Below, in pieces: positions 46,934-56,030 of a DNA stretch of 64,000 bases; position 1 is the stretch's first letter; every line of letters begins with the position of its first letter. The position numbers were made by a program, and so were the translations under genes. The notes under the pieces were generated by a model. It saw only the letters and a program-made list of their open reading frames with translations, was not told the origin of the DNA and searched no databases. Source of the DNA: Vibrionaceae bacterium. Lineage in GTDB: Bacteria > Pseudomonadota > Gammaproteobacteria > Enterobacterales > Vibrionaceae. The stretch is taken from positions 1 to 64,000 of the forward strand of contig JAAEZQ010000013.1 in NCBI GenBank assembly GCA_018222805.1, in the 5' to 3' direction.

Positions 46934-48286
46934 CTACAACTGAGCTAAGAGTAGCATCGAAGATTTAGCTGGTACTTTTATCTCCTTGTTAGATGGGATT
47001 GATGTCCCCGTCATCATATCTATCCAGCTCCCCTCTTTTGCAAGCGACAAAGACTGTGGACGACACGATTTATTAAGGATCACAATACCCTTGTCACCCC
47101 GCTCTAACACCAACATGTCGTCGTTACCTTCTAGGGCTACCATAGGTTGACCATGAACCGCATTATGGAACTTAATCATGGTGGACATCCGAGGATCACG
47201 CCATGCCTCTTTCCATCTTGGTTTACCATTTCGGCCTTTAATGCCACTAGTGTCTAAGTCGGTGTAAATCAAAGGCACACCGCCATCCCGACCCAATATA
47301 TACGCGTACGCCAGCCATTCATCTTCTTCGTCCATAACCAAGTCGAGGAATACATCGTTATTAGGAATGTCGTGCGTCACAACAAAAGTGATGGCTCGAC
47401 CCGGTGACAGTGCCTGCCCGAAGCAGTACGGGTCGATCAACGACTTAAAACTGCCCGTTTTAGAAAACGCTTTAAATATGGTGGTAAACAACGGGAAGTC
47501 ATAGGCACCTAAACGAGTTTCTTGTAAATATGGCTCAAGAAACAACTGATACTCTTCTACTGTCGCCCCGCCATCTGTAATGATCTCGCCAAAAATGTGT
47601 ACATCTCGGGTAATATCATCGGTCCAGACAAGCTTAAGGTGCTCGAGGGTCATATGCTTAGCCGCATCAATACGAAACCCTTTCACACCAATCTTTTTCA
47701 GTGCTTTTAAATAGGCTCGTTGCTGCTCAACAACATGGTCACACACTTTTAGAGTCGGCAAACCTGGATCTGCGGGTCCACCAGTAATTCGGCCGTTTTG
47801 TACTTGCCATTTGTCTTTCCAGTTTTTAATGCCAAATGCTTTCGCAAAATCCTCTTCGGTAAAAAGCGGCTCAGATAAATCACCAAATAGCTTGAGCGCT
47901 TGGTACTTTTCTGGGTTCTTTTGGTATTCATCTAAAATTTCTTTACTTGGGTATTGCAGATCTTGGCGCATATGCGCTTCGTTCGCCATATGGTTAAAGA
48001 CAACGTCTGCATACACGAGCACGCCAAAACGTTCCAGCACCTGAACCATATGGATAAAGTCTTGAGTGTCACCGAGGGCATTGTCGATAACACGGTAATC
48101 TTGCGGCTGATAACGCTGCCACCAACGTTCATCGTTGGCACTTTTCATTGGTGGAGAGACCAGAACAGAACCATAGCCTAGCTCGTGGATCTCTTTTGCA
48201 CGTCGGGCAATGTCAGCATACTTCCAATCAAAAGCATGCAGAATTACATTTGCACCAGCTGATTGTATTTCCTGTAAGCCACTCAT
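46934..48286 (-). CDS. Cytoplasmic alpha-amylase (GH13)
   Basis: A 450-residue glycoside hydrolase family 13 enzyme cutting alpha-1,4-glucans. Conserved regions: I DVVFNH (95-100); II GFRIDAAKH with nucleophile D207; III FGEII with acid/base E234; IV THDIPN with H305 and D306, where THD replaces the usual NHD. There is no signal peptide, so it acts inside the cell on imported maltodextrin or glycogen. The start is the ATG at 48286, with TAGGAGAA upstream, giving MSGLQEIQ; an ATG at 48310 would overlap that ribosome site. The gene is monocistronic. Confidence 0.9.
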   Translation of the reverse strand: MSGLQEIQSAGANVILHAFDWKYADIARRAKEIHELGYGSVLVSPPMKSANDERWWQRYQPQDYRVIDNALGDTQDFIHMVQVLERFGVLVYADVVFNHMANEAHMRQDLQYPSKEILDEYQKNPEKYQALKLFGDLSEPLFTEEDFAKAFGIKNWKDKWQVQNGRITGGPADPGLPTLKVCDHVVEQQRAYLKALKKIGVKGFRIDAAKHMTLEHLKLVWTDDITRDVHIFGEIITDGGATVEEYQLFLEPYLQETRLGAYDFPLFTTIFKAFSKTGSFKSLIDPYCFGQALSPGRAITFVVTHDIPNNDVFLDLVMDEEDEWLAYAYILGRDGGVPLIYTDLDTSGIKGRNGKPRWKEAWRDPRMSTMIKFHNAVHGQPMVALEGNDDMLVLERGDKGIVILNKSCRPQSLSLAKEGSWIDMMTGTSIPSNKEIKVPAKSSMLLLAQL

Positions 48287-48822
48287 GTTTTTTCTCCTAC
48301 TCGCTTCCACTTACTTGTTGCTGCTTGTATGGTTTTCGATTAATAGTAAGCGAATTCAATAGTAAAAATTATAAGTGCTATCTCTAAGAGCCCCTCACCC
48401 TTTGAGGCTTTACTCAAGGATGAAAATAAAGGCGTACTCCCTACTCCTTTCCGGTGCATCAAGGCATACTTCATCCTTTACACTGCGTTACAGCCCTTAT
48501 AAGAAACCTTCCCAAAAAACATGTAACTATTTGTTTTATATTTAAATAATTATTATATAGATATAAAACTCATATACGCCCTGATTTCGTTACTCTCTAG
48601 AAAACAAGCATTTCCCATCCTCTAAATAACAAAATTTCAACAAAAAGAATCTGGACGCTGGATCACATTCGGGGAGAAAGAAAACAGCTCTAAAATACAG
48701 TAAATTAAGCACAATTCGCGCCAAAAAAGCCGCTAGCTACTACAACGAGACAAACAACGGACTCTTTATCAAAAGCTTAATTAACTCATATCAAGGTGTG
48801 ATCCAAGCATTTTTCAAAACCA
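48287..48822. other. AT-rich intergenic region
   Basis: About 535 bases between the amylase start and the stop of the thioredoxin-like gene. It should hold the amylase promoter. GGATGAA-type words occur, but none is a convincing MalT box. I see no gene. Confidence 0.45.
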
Positions 48823-49059
48823 TTAGGAATTTATCCACGACTGAACTTTTTCTGGTTGAGGGACACCGCCAGAATGCACCACCTCTTCGTCCATCACCAC
48901 AGCTGGTGTAGACATCACTCCATAGTTCATGATGGTTTCCATATCCGTGACTTTTTCCACTTCAACTTCAACGCCTTGCTCCGCTGCGATTTTTTCAATC
49001 AAGTTCGCCGTATTAACGCAGTTCGCACAACCGGAACCCAGTACTTTAAATACTTTCAT
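48823..49059 (-). CDS. Small thioredoxin-like redox protein with CxxC
   Basis: A 78-residue single-domain thioredoxin/glutaredoxin-fold protein. The catalytic motif is GCANC (C11, C14), and the cis-proline element is MSTPAVVMD. It matches the small redox group found beside YraQ-type permeases. It lies nine bases after the permease stop in the same direction, so the two are co-transcribed and probably work together in handling a thiol-reactive compound. Confidence 0.88.
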   Translation of the reverse strand: MKVFKVLGSGCANCVNTANLIEKIAAEQGVEVEVEKVTDMETIMNYGVMSTPAVVMDEEVVHSGGVPQPEKVQSWINS

Positions 49060-49068
49060 GCTCGCCTC

Positions 49069-50070
49069 CTAAAATTGCCACAATGGTAAATTAAATATCC
49101 ATCCCATCAACGTAAAAGCAAGTAGTAACATGCCGAAAAGCATGCCAAGAAGCCGCCACTGCATAACTTGTTTTAACATCACAAACTCAGGAATACTTGC
49201 GGCGACAGTACTCATACAAAATGCCAGTGTTGTACCAATTGGCAGACCATTTTGAAGTAGACTTTCCATCACGGGGATCACACCAGTCGCATTCGAATAG
49301 AGAGGAATACCAATAAGTACCGACGCAGGAACCGACCACCACTGCCCCGCTCCTAGATATGTTTCGATCCAACCATCAGGGACAAAGCCATGTAAGCCAG
49401 CTCCAATACCAACCCCAATAAACACCCACTTCCAAACACGACCTACAATCTCGACCATCTCTTGCTTGGCAAAAGTGTGTCGCTCTGACAACGTTATTCC
49501 AGCGCTACCATTGTTATTATGGGCTTCATGACTCTGTTGAAGATTTTTAGCGTTATGCATCGCCTTTGATGCCAGTGGCTGCAACCATCGCTGTGCACCT
49601 ATCACATCAAGTAACCAGCCACTCACTATCCCTATTAGCATCCCTATGGCAACGTACATGACTGTAAACTTCCAGCCAAGTAAACTGAATAGCAATAACA
49701 CCGCAATTTCGTTAATCAAGGGCGAGGTGATCAAGAAAGCCATAGTGATACCAATTGGAATACCCGCAGAGGTAAAACCCAAAAATATCGGAATGCTTGA
49801 ACAGGAGCAAAACGGAGTGATTGCACCAAAAAAGCTACCCGAAAAATAGCCAAACAGTCTTCTTTTCCCTGCTAGATAGTGCCGTACTTTTTCAACATTT
49901 AACGACGCTCTAAACAGGGCAATCACGTAAATCATGACGACCAGCAACACTAAGATTTTACTGACATCTTCAATAAAAAAGTGAATAGCATCCGAGAACT
50001 TGGTATTGGGTTGTAAAGAAAAAAGCTGGTAGGTCATCCAGTCAGCGAGATGTGTAAAAACCTCAAACAT
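49069..50070 (-). CDS. YraQ/ArsP-type permease (DUF318)
   Basis: A 333-residue inner-membrane protein with about eight segments and a central cytosolic loop (about 170-205). The family motif TPFCSCSSIPI contains C88 and C90, and the second half has the repeat-related GIPLYSNATGVIPVMES. ArsP, a member, exports trivalent organoarsenicals, but most relatives are uncharacterised. It is followed by the CxxC redox protein. An inverted repeat upstream may be its operator. Confidence 0.88.
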   Translation of the reverse strand: MFEVFTHLADWMTYQLFSLQPNTKFSDAIHFFIEDVSKILVLLVVMIYVIALFRASLNVEKVRHYLAGKRRLFGYFSGSFFGAITPFCSCSSIPIFLGFTSAGIPIGITMAFLITSPLINEIAVLLLFSLLGWKFTVMYVAIGMLIGIVSGWLLDVIGAQRWLQPLASKAMHNAKNLQQSHEAHNNNGSAGITLSERHTFAKQEMVEIVGRVWKWVFIGVGIGAGLHGFVPDGWIETYLGAGQWWSVPASVLIGIPLYSNATGVIPVMESLLQNGLPIGTTLAFCMSTVAASIPEFVMLKQVMQWRLLGMLFGMLLLAFTLMGWIFNLPLWQF

Positions 50071-50091
50071 ATCGGGTCCTTATACTTACTA

Positions 50092-50112
50092 CGATGACCA
50101 GACTGCTCATCG
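50092..50112. promoter_or_regulatory. Inverted repeat upstream of the permease gene
   Basis: CGATGA-N9-TCATCG lies 22 bases before the permease start and is flanked by CTTAC and GTAAG arms slightly off centre. It is in a position suited to a repressor site; the regulator is unknown. Confidence 0.35.
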
Positions 50113-50369
50113 ATTTTGTAAGTAAGCCAACAGCACAAGACAAGGCACTCTGATACCTTGGGAAATAAGTTCTTTTACTCTAATTCTAGTCTATATCTCT
50201 AGGCTAACATCATTTAGAGACAGTATTTCACCGTTGTTTTTTAAATCTTTCACAACAAGCACTTAATTGTCTTGTTTGATAAAAAGTACCAAGTTGAAAC
50301 CTTCGATATCGTCATTGCCCAATCCTTGGCTATAGTTAGTCACAGATACAACGATCAAGGAATTGTAAA

Positions 50370-50549
50370 ATGGACAATGAGACAAACCCAAAAGATAAAA
50401 GTAACTGGGCCATTGGTGGTGGAACTCTGCTCGGTTTGGGTGTCGGAATGGTCTTTATTCAACATTCAGCGCTCGCCTTCGTTGGTTGTCTGATTGCTGG
50501 CATAGGGTTGGGGTTAATCATTGCGGCCGTTATTAGCTGCAAAAAGTAA
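50370..50549 (+). CDS. 59-residue small membrane protein
   Basis: The frame reads MDNETNPKDKSNWAIGGGTL, then LGLGVGMVFIQHSALAFVGC and LIAGIGLGLIIAAVISCKK. A charged 12-residue N-terminus is followed by two Gly-rich hydrophobic segments (about 14-31 and 33-56) that should form a membrane hairpin. AAGGA lies eight bases upstream of the ATG. It is a single gene between the YraQ-type permease and the antiporter. The function is unknown. Confidence 0.75.
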   Translation: MDNETNPKDKSNWAIGGGTLLGLGVGMVFIQHSALAFVGCLIAGIGLGLIIAAVISCKK

Positions 50550-50711
50550 ATAGTTGCAAGAAGTAAATAGCTGAAGAAAGCAGATCCCCTTGCTTGAATA
50601 ATAAACCGATAAGGAACATTAGGTACTTTTCAAATTAATCAGGAATCTTAGCCAAAGATGAACCATTATTAATTCATAGGCTTAGCGCAACTAATAAGAC
50701 GTCCAGTAAGT

Positions 50712-52802
50712 ATGAATGTTCCTGACATTTTCATATCATCGATCTTAGGTATCGTACTGTTAATTACGGTATCTGTGGTGTCGTCCCTTTTCGCAAAAGC
50801 ACTGCGCGTCCCCTTCCCCATTGTTTTGGTCATTTCTGGCGTTTGCTTAACTCTACTACCAGAATTGCCAGCAGGCATCAGTATCTTCTACGAACCCGAT
50901 ATTGCAGAGAAGACAATCTTATTTGTCTTCTTACCCTTATTGGTGTTTGAGGCAGCCTATAAGTTTGATTTCTCGAAGTTCACCGCCAACTGGGCCGCCA
51001 TTATGATAATGGCCATTCCCGGCGTTTTGTTCTCAACGTTAGTCATAACGGCGACACTCGTTTTCATTGGCATTCTAACGCCTCAGACAGCCCTGATACT
51101 TGGGATTATTCTAAGTGCCACCGACCCCAGCGCCACGATTGCCATTTTCAAGGAATCCGGCGCACCTAAAGATCTCATCACCATCGTAGAGGGAGAAAGT
51201 TTGTTCAATGATGCGACCGTGATTGCTGCATACAAAATCGCAGTGCTGATTATCGCAATGAACCTAACCCCGACAGAAATGGTACTAACGGGGTTATGGC
51301 AATTCACTTGGGTCTTTTTAGTCGGTGCACTTAGTGGTTACGCTACGGGTCACTTACTTCTCTGGCTAATGAAAGCACTGCCCGACGATCCTTACATCGA
51401 AATAAGCATCAGCCTTATCACCGCGATTGGATGCTTTGTCGGTGTTGAGCAGTTTATCCATGCCAGCAGCATTGTCGCTTTGACTATTTGCGGTTTGGTG
51501 CTGGCAAAAAACACACCATTGCCGATAAGTAACGAGTCTAATCAGTACCTGAATAGCTTTTGGACCTACTTATCCGATCTCGCTAAGGCCATGATTTTTA
51601 TACTGGTGGGATTGTGGTTAAACTTGGAATTGATCGCGTCCCATTGGTTAAGTACCCTACTAGTCATCATCAGCATGCTTGCTGCAAGAGCGGGCTTTGT
51701 GTACTGGATCTTGCCATTTTTCGGACGACTTCGCCGCCTTTCCTACTCTCTGCCTCGATCATACCAACACATCTGTTTATGGGGTGGGCTAAGAGGCGCA
51801 GTCACTCTGGCACTTTCAGTATTGGTGATTACAGACACCTCAGTGTTTGCTCTAGAAGAACGAGAAACCCTATTAGCGGTCGCAATGGGTGCGGTATTCT
51901 TTACCATTTTGGTTCAAGGACTGACGTTGTCTCCCCTTGCTAGTCGATTGAAACTGGATGAAACCAGCATTGAGGAGAAGATTACCAAGAAAGAGCTTAT
52001 GCTATCGGCGATGAAAGCCAGTGAAAAAGTTTTGGCTCACCTAGCTAAAACACCGTTATCGGATAGCGGTGCCCCAGAAGAAATAATGCAGTCACTAAAA
52101 GCGCATGTGAATGAAGAAAAACGTAACTTGCGACATCTCTACACCACAGAAGTGGACACAGAAAGTTTGTATAAGAAGCTCATTATGGAAGGCCTGAGTA
52201 TCGAGAGTGAATACCTTTATCTGCTTTATGATCAAGGCCTGATATCAATGGAAAGCTATCAAAAGCACAGAGAGTTTTTTGATCAACAAATGGATGCTGC
52301 TCGCCATAAGTATCAACAGCCCAAAAATCATACTTCTCACAAGCGATGGTTTACCTGCGCGTTTGATAAATGGACACACAAGCCTACGTCTGATGTGTCC
52401 ACCCAATACGAGCTCGCATGGTCTCGATTGCTGACTTCCGATCTAGCGCTTGCCGAGCTTAAAACTCTGTTAAACGACTACCCCGTTGAACCCGCGTTGA
52501 AAAAACAAGTTCTACAGGTTTGGGAATCTTGGCGTCAGAAAAGCGCAGATACGGTCAGTCAACTGGACAAAACCTACCCGGTTATTACGGCGACAGCCCA
52601 TAGAAAATGGCTACATCATATGCTAAATACGGTTCAAAAAGCACACCTTGAGAAGTTTGTCCGGCAGCGTCTGATTAGTGAATCGGATAAAGAGCAGATC
52701 GTAAAACAACTGATGCATACCACGTCATCCTTTTATAGGGATTCCGTTGATAACATCCGAGCTGACCGTCACTCAACCCACTCTATTGACGACTCTAAAT
52801 AA
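50712..52802 (+). CDS. Na+/H+ antiporter, CPA1/NhaP type
   Basis: A 696-residue inner-membrane cation/proton antiporter. The transport domain (about 1-410) has about 12 segments with the ion-site motifs SATDPSATIAIFKESGAPKD and EGESLFNDATVIAAYK, and the core GGLRGAVTLALSVLVI. A long cytosolic helical tail (about 415-696) is larger than in bacterial NhaP and probably regulatory, as in NHE-like proteins. It is monocistronic. Confidence 0.9.
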   Translation: MNVPDIFISSILGIVLLITVSVVSSLFAKALRVPFPIVLVISGVCLTLLPELPAGISIFYEPDIAEKTILFVFLPLLVFEAAYKFDFSKFTANWAAIMIMAIPGVLFSTLVITATLVFIGILTPQTALILGIILSATDPSATIAIFKESGAPKDLITIVEGESLFNDATVIAAYKIAVLIIAMNLTPTEMVLTGLWQFTWVFLVGALSGYATGHLLLWLMKALPDDPYIEISISLITAIGCFVGVEQFIHASSIVALTICGLVLAKNTPLPISNESNQYLNSFWTYLSDLAKAMIFILVGLWLNLELIASHWLSTLLVIISMLAARAGFVYWILPFFGRLRRLSYSLPRSYQHICLWGGLRGAVTLALSVLVITDTSVFALEERETLLAVAMGAVFFTILVQGLTLSPLASRLKLDETSIEEKITKKELMLSAMKASEKVLAHLAKTPLSDSGAPEEIMQSLKAHVNEEKRNLRHLYTTEVDTESLYKKLIMEGLSIESEYLYLLYDQGLISMESYQKHREFFDQQMDAARHKYQQPKNHTSHKRWFTCAFDKWTHKPTSDVSTQYELAWSRLLTSDLALAELKTLLNDYPVEPALKKQVLQVWESWRQKSADTVSQLDKTYPVITATAHRKWLHHMLNTVQKAHLEKFVRQRLISESDKEQIVKQLMHTTSSFYRDSVDNIRADRHSTHSIDDSK

Positions 52803-52871
52803 CAACACCAGTCCGATTATTTCTAAGCTTTGAACGTGACCATAAATTCGTACTAGGCAGGCTTGCCGCTA

Positions 52872-53951
52872 TTAAGCTTCCACGTACGTTTTACGAACTC
52901 GCTTAGTTAATTTGATGACGAGCTCATATGGAATGGTACCTATATGTTTCGCAACGTTTTCAATTGGTAAATTGTCACCCCAAAACTCGACGTTATCCCC
53001 AACGAGATCACGTGCATCAGGCCCAAGATCCACAGTAACCATATCCATAGAAACACGACCAGCAATAGGAACAATTCGCCCATTGATATAAACAGGAGTA
53101 CCTTCCGGAGCACTTCTGGGATAACCATCGCCATATCCCATCGCGACAACACCAATGAAAGTATCACGTCCTGATGTCCAGCTTTCTCCATATCCAACGG
53201 GTTGATTCGCTTTATGTTCACGTATCGCAATGAGCTTTGAGTTCAACGTCATTACACAACGTAACCCATGATCCTTACCTGTTTCATTTTCATTTGGGCA
53301 GATACCATAAAGAGAAATGCCTGCTCTCATGTAATCTAAGTGGGAGTCAGACCAATACAAAATACCTGCGGAGTTCGCCAGTGTTTTAGGTCCAGGGAAA
53401 TTGGCGGTTTGAGACAGAAACAGATCGATTTGCTTTTGTGTGGCAGGAGAGGATAAATCGTCAGCACAGCTAAAATGGCTCATAAAACCAACTGGTCCCG
53501 CTAATTTGTTCGTCGCTTCGATTTGCCGAACGTAGTCACTGAGTTCATAGGGATGGACTCCCAATCTGTGCATCCCAGTATCCAGTTTGAGCCAGACGGT
53601 AAGAGGGTTGGTGATATCGGCCTGTTTAAGATCTTCCAACTGCTCTTTGCAATGAATCGCTGTGTGAAAACCTTCACGTGAAGCCGTTTCGAGATCAGCT
53701 CTACAAAAACAGCCTTCAAGCAGCAGTATTGGCTGTTTAATTCCTTCGCTTCTTAGCTCTAGCGCTTCTTCGATACGAGATACAGCAAACATGTCGGCTT
53801 GCGTTAGCGCTTTTGCAGTTTTTACTGCGTTATGCCCGTATGCGTCGCCTTTTATGACAGCGACAACGGATTTGTCGGCACATTTATTTTTAAGTACATC
53901 GTAGTTATCGCTAAGTGCTTTTAGGTTGATAATAGCTTCAGCAGTGATCAT
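52872..53951 (-). CDS. alr: Alanine racemase (PLP-dependent, fold III)
   Basis: A 359-residue cytosolic racemase interconverting L- and D-alanine. The PLP lysine is K34 in AVIKGDAYGH (family usually KANAYGH, so GD is a variant), the Tyr-containing VGYGESW region is present, and GRVSMDMVTVDLG is typical. It has no signal peptide, so it differs from periplasmic broad-spectrum racemases. It is divergent from the D-amino-acid operon at 55 kb across a 1.07-kb gap, which suggests a related role in D-amino-acid handling. Confidence 0.9.
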   Translation of the reverse strand: MITAEAIINLKALSDNYDVLKNKCADKSVVAVIKGDAYGHNAVKTAKALTQADMFAVSRIEEALELRSEGIKQPILLLEGCFCRADLETASREGFHTAIHCKEQLEDLKQADITNPLTVWLKLDTGMHRLGVHPYELSDYVRQIEATNKLAGPVGFMSHFSCADDLSSPATQKQIDLFLSQTANFPGPKTLANSAGILYWSDSHLDYMRAGISLYGICPNENETGKDHGLRCVMTLNSKLIAIREHKANQPVGYGESWTSGRDTFIGVVAMGYGDGYPRSAPEGTPVYINGRIVPIAGRVSMDMVTVDLGPDARDLVGDNVEFWGDNLPIENVAKHIGTIPYELVIKLTKRVRKTYVEA

Positions 53952-54538
53952 TAACTCTTTCCTAGTAATATACCAATCGGGATAAGTCTTTAATCATTCT
54001 TGCTGGTTAAAGTCGCTAATGGTTGGGTTATAGATTATGTAATTAGAATAACGAGTTACTGCAATCTATACCTTGCTTTAAGCGATTTCCCAACGCAATG
54101 TTCTGACTATTTCCTCATCCAGATTGGTATGCATTTCTTCCATGGCAACTCAACAAACACAGTTAGTAGGACTATGCCAGATAAGTTGATTAATAACGGT
54201 TCTAGCTCTTCTTCCGGGATATTTTTTAGGTCTCTTATAAAAACTTCCTAAGTCACCAAATAAACTCAAGGCAACTAAGCTTAAAGCTAACTAAGCAACA
54301 TACAGACCACATTAGTTTCACCGCCATAATTAGCACATATAATCAAACATTTAGATTCTTACAGTTAGATACCCTAGATAAATACTCATGATATAAGTTC
54401 CGAACCGAAATATTCACACCTGTATATTATTTCGCTTTAAATCAAAATATCAGATTAATATATAAAATCAAGCATCATTAAAACCATAAAATATATAAGG
54501 ATTTATAATGCCATAAACTAGATGAAATCAACAATTTA
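53952..54538. other. AT-rich intergenic region
   Basis: The first 590 bases of the gap between alr and the D-amino-acid operon. It is very AT-rich toward the right, and I see no convincing gene. An 83-codon frame at 54000-54251 lacks a ribosome site and family features. Confidence 0.5.
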
Positions 54539-54575
54539 TGCACCATAATCGTTCATTATGCATTAATTTGGTGCA
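54539..54575. promoter_or_regulatory. Two tandem NtrC-like enhancer sites
   Basis: Site 1 TGCACC-N5-CGTTCA (54539-54555) and site 2 TGCATT-N5-GGTGCA (54559-54575) each match the NtrC consensus TGCACC-N5-GGTGCA, with one perfect half-site and four of six bases in the other. Their centres are 20 bp apart, about two helical turns, as expected for cooperative NtrC dimers. They lie 363 bp upstream of a sigma-54-like element. Confidence 0.6.
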
Positions 54576-54937
54576 TTATGATGAATATTTAAAAATATGA
54601 TTGAGCTATAATTCTAAGTATAAGCAGGGAAATTTGAATCACATCACATAATAGAATCATCTATATATCAATTTAAAGTTGGTATAAATGACCAGTAAAT
54701 AAGTAGTAACCTATTTTATAGATAAGACGCGTAATTCAATTAGTAATAAAACAATCTGTTACTGACGCACACATTAACGACACTTAAAGTCTGGCATCAA
54801 GGTTAATATCAGAATATTATAAAAATCACAGCCAGTGAATAAACATGCAAATTTTAGAATTAAAGTGCGTATTTATCGCATATTTTTGAGTTTCATTGCT
54901 TATACTTTAAATATTTTCATGTGCCAATTGATGTTGC

Positions 54938-54953
54938 TGTCACGAATTTTGCA
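54938..54953 (+). promoter_or_regulatory. Sigma-54-like promoter element
   Basis: TGTCACG-N4-TTGCA matches the -24/-12 consensus TGGCACG-N4-TTGCA with a single difference. That difference is in the normally invariant GG, which lowers confidence. It lies 72 bases before the dgcN-like start codon. Confidence 0.45.
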
Positions 54954-55025
54954 CTGTAATTTGTATTGAGAAGCGGTATTAAAAGCTGGTATGACACCAA
55001 ATCCACGACATGGAGTTAACACAAG

Positions 55026-56030
55026 ATGGAACTTAAACAACCTTATCTATTATTTTTAGGTGATGCTGCAGATGCTTTAGAAGCTAAAGTCGCGCAAGGA
55101 ATCAAAACGTGGCGACCAGAACACTGTGTTGGGCAGTTTCGCCTAGAAGGCTGCAATGCTGATGTTGGTCTTGACGATTTAGATGTGGCGCAAGCCGTTG
55201 AAGCGGGAGCCAAAACTTTAGTCATTGGCGTCGCTAACCGAGGTGGCGTGATATCTAAAGAGTGGATTTCGCTATTAACCGAAGCACTTGACGCGGGTAT
55301 GGACATCGCAGCAGGTTTACACAATAGGTTAAACGACATTCCAGAACTGGTTGAAAGTGCAGAGAAAAATGGCTGTCACCTTTTCGATGTTCGCTATCCA
55401 ACACAAACCTACCCTGTCGCAAACGGCAAGAAACGTTCAGGTAAACGCTTACTAACGGTAGGTACAGACTGCTCCGTAGGCAAAATGTATACCTCTCTGG
55501 CGATTGAAAAAGAAATGAAGTCTCGAGGCATCGATGCTGATTTTCGCGCCACCGGTCAAACTGGCATTCTAATTACGGGTGATGGTGTGAGTGCAGACTG
55601 CGTTGTTGCCGATTTCATTGCCGGCGCTATCGAAACCATCGCGCCAGAAAATGATCCACAACATTGGGATGTCATAGAGGGCCAAGGTTCGTTATTCCAT
55701 GCTTCATTTGCAGGCGTTACGACGGGCCTGATTCATGGCTCGCAAGCAGACGCTTTAGTTTTGTGCCATGAACCTACTCGCACCCATATGCGTGGCCTGC
55801 CTGATTATCCACTGCCTGATATCAAAACGTGTATGGAAGCCAATATTGCCACCGCGAAACTCACCAACCCAAATGTCCAATTTGTCGGTATCTCAATCAA
55901 TACTTCAGGGCTGTCTGAAAACGAAGCAATGGAATACATGGATAGCATTGAGTCTGAAGTGCGCTTGCCAGTTGTCGACCCTTTCCGTCAAGGCGTATCA
56001 CGTATTGTAGATAAATTAGCGGAGTTGTAA
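55026..56030 (+). CDS. dgcN: DUF1611 protein, DgcN-like (D-glutamate N-acetyltransferase)
   Basis: A 334-residue cytosolic DUF1611 protein. An N-terminal Rossmann-like half (about 5-130) precedes a P-loop-like half with GTDCSVGKMYT (about 146-156) and GQGSLFHASFAGVTTGLIHG. In marine proteobacteria, DUF1611 proteins paired with an enolase-superfamily racemase have been described as DgcN, which N-acetylates D-glutamate. The assignment here rests on the fixed pairing with the next gene (one-base overlap, TAATG). It is the first gene of the operon behind the NtrC/sigma-54-like sites. Confidence 0.75.
   Translation: MELKQPYLLFLGDAADALEAKVAQGIKTWRPEHCVGQFRLEGCNADVGLDDLDVAQAVEAGAKTLVIGVANRGGVISKEWISLLTEALDAGMDIAAGLHNRLNDIPELVESAEKNGCHLFDVRYPTQTYPVANGKKRSGKRLLTVGTDCSVGKMYTSLAIEKEMKSRGIDADFRATGQTGILITGDGVSADCVVADFIAGAIETIAPENDPQHWDVIEGQGSLFHASFAGVTTGLIHGSQADALVLCHEPTRTHMRGLPDYPLPDIKTCMEANIATAKLTNPNVQFVGISINTSGLSENEAMEYMDSIESEVRLPVVDPFRQGVSRIVDKLAEL

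Noticed and set aside
48311..48500. MalT boxes before the amylase gene
   Set aside because: GGATGAA-like words occur but differ from the MalT consensus at key positions and are not arranged in known pairs.
54000..54251. 83-codon frame upstream of the D-amino-acid operon
   Set aside because: No ribosome site, odd composition and no recognisable fold; treated as chance in intergenic DNA.
54788..54810. Alternative sigma-54 element starting TGGCATC
   Set aside because: The -24 half fits but the -12 half reads TTAAT, without the required GC.
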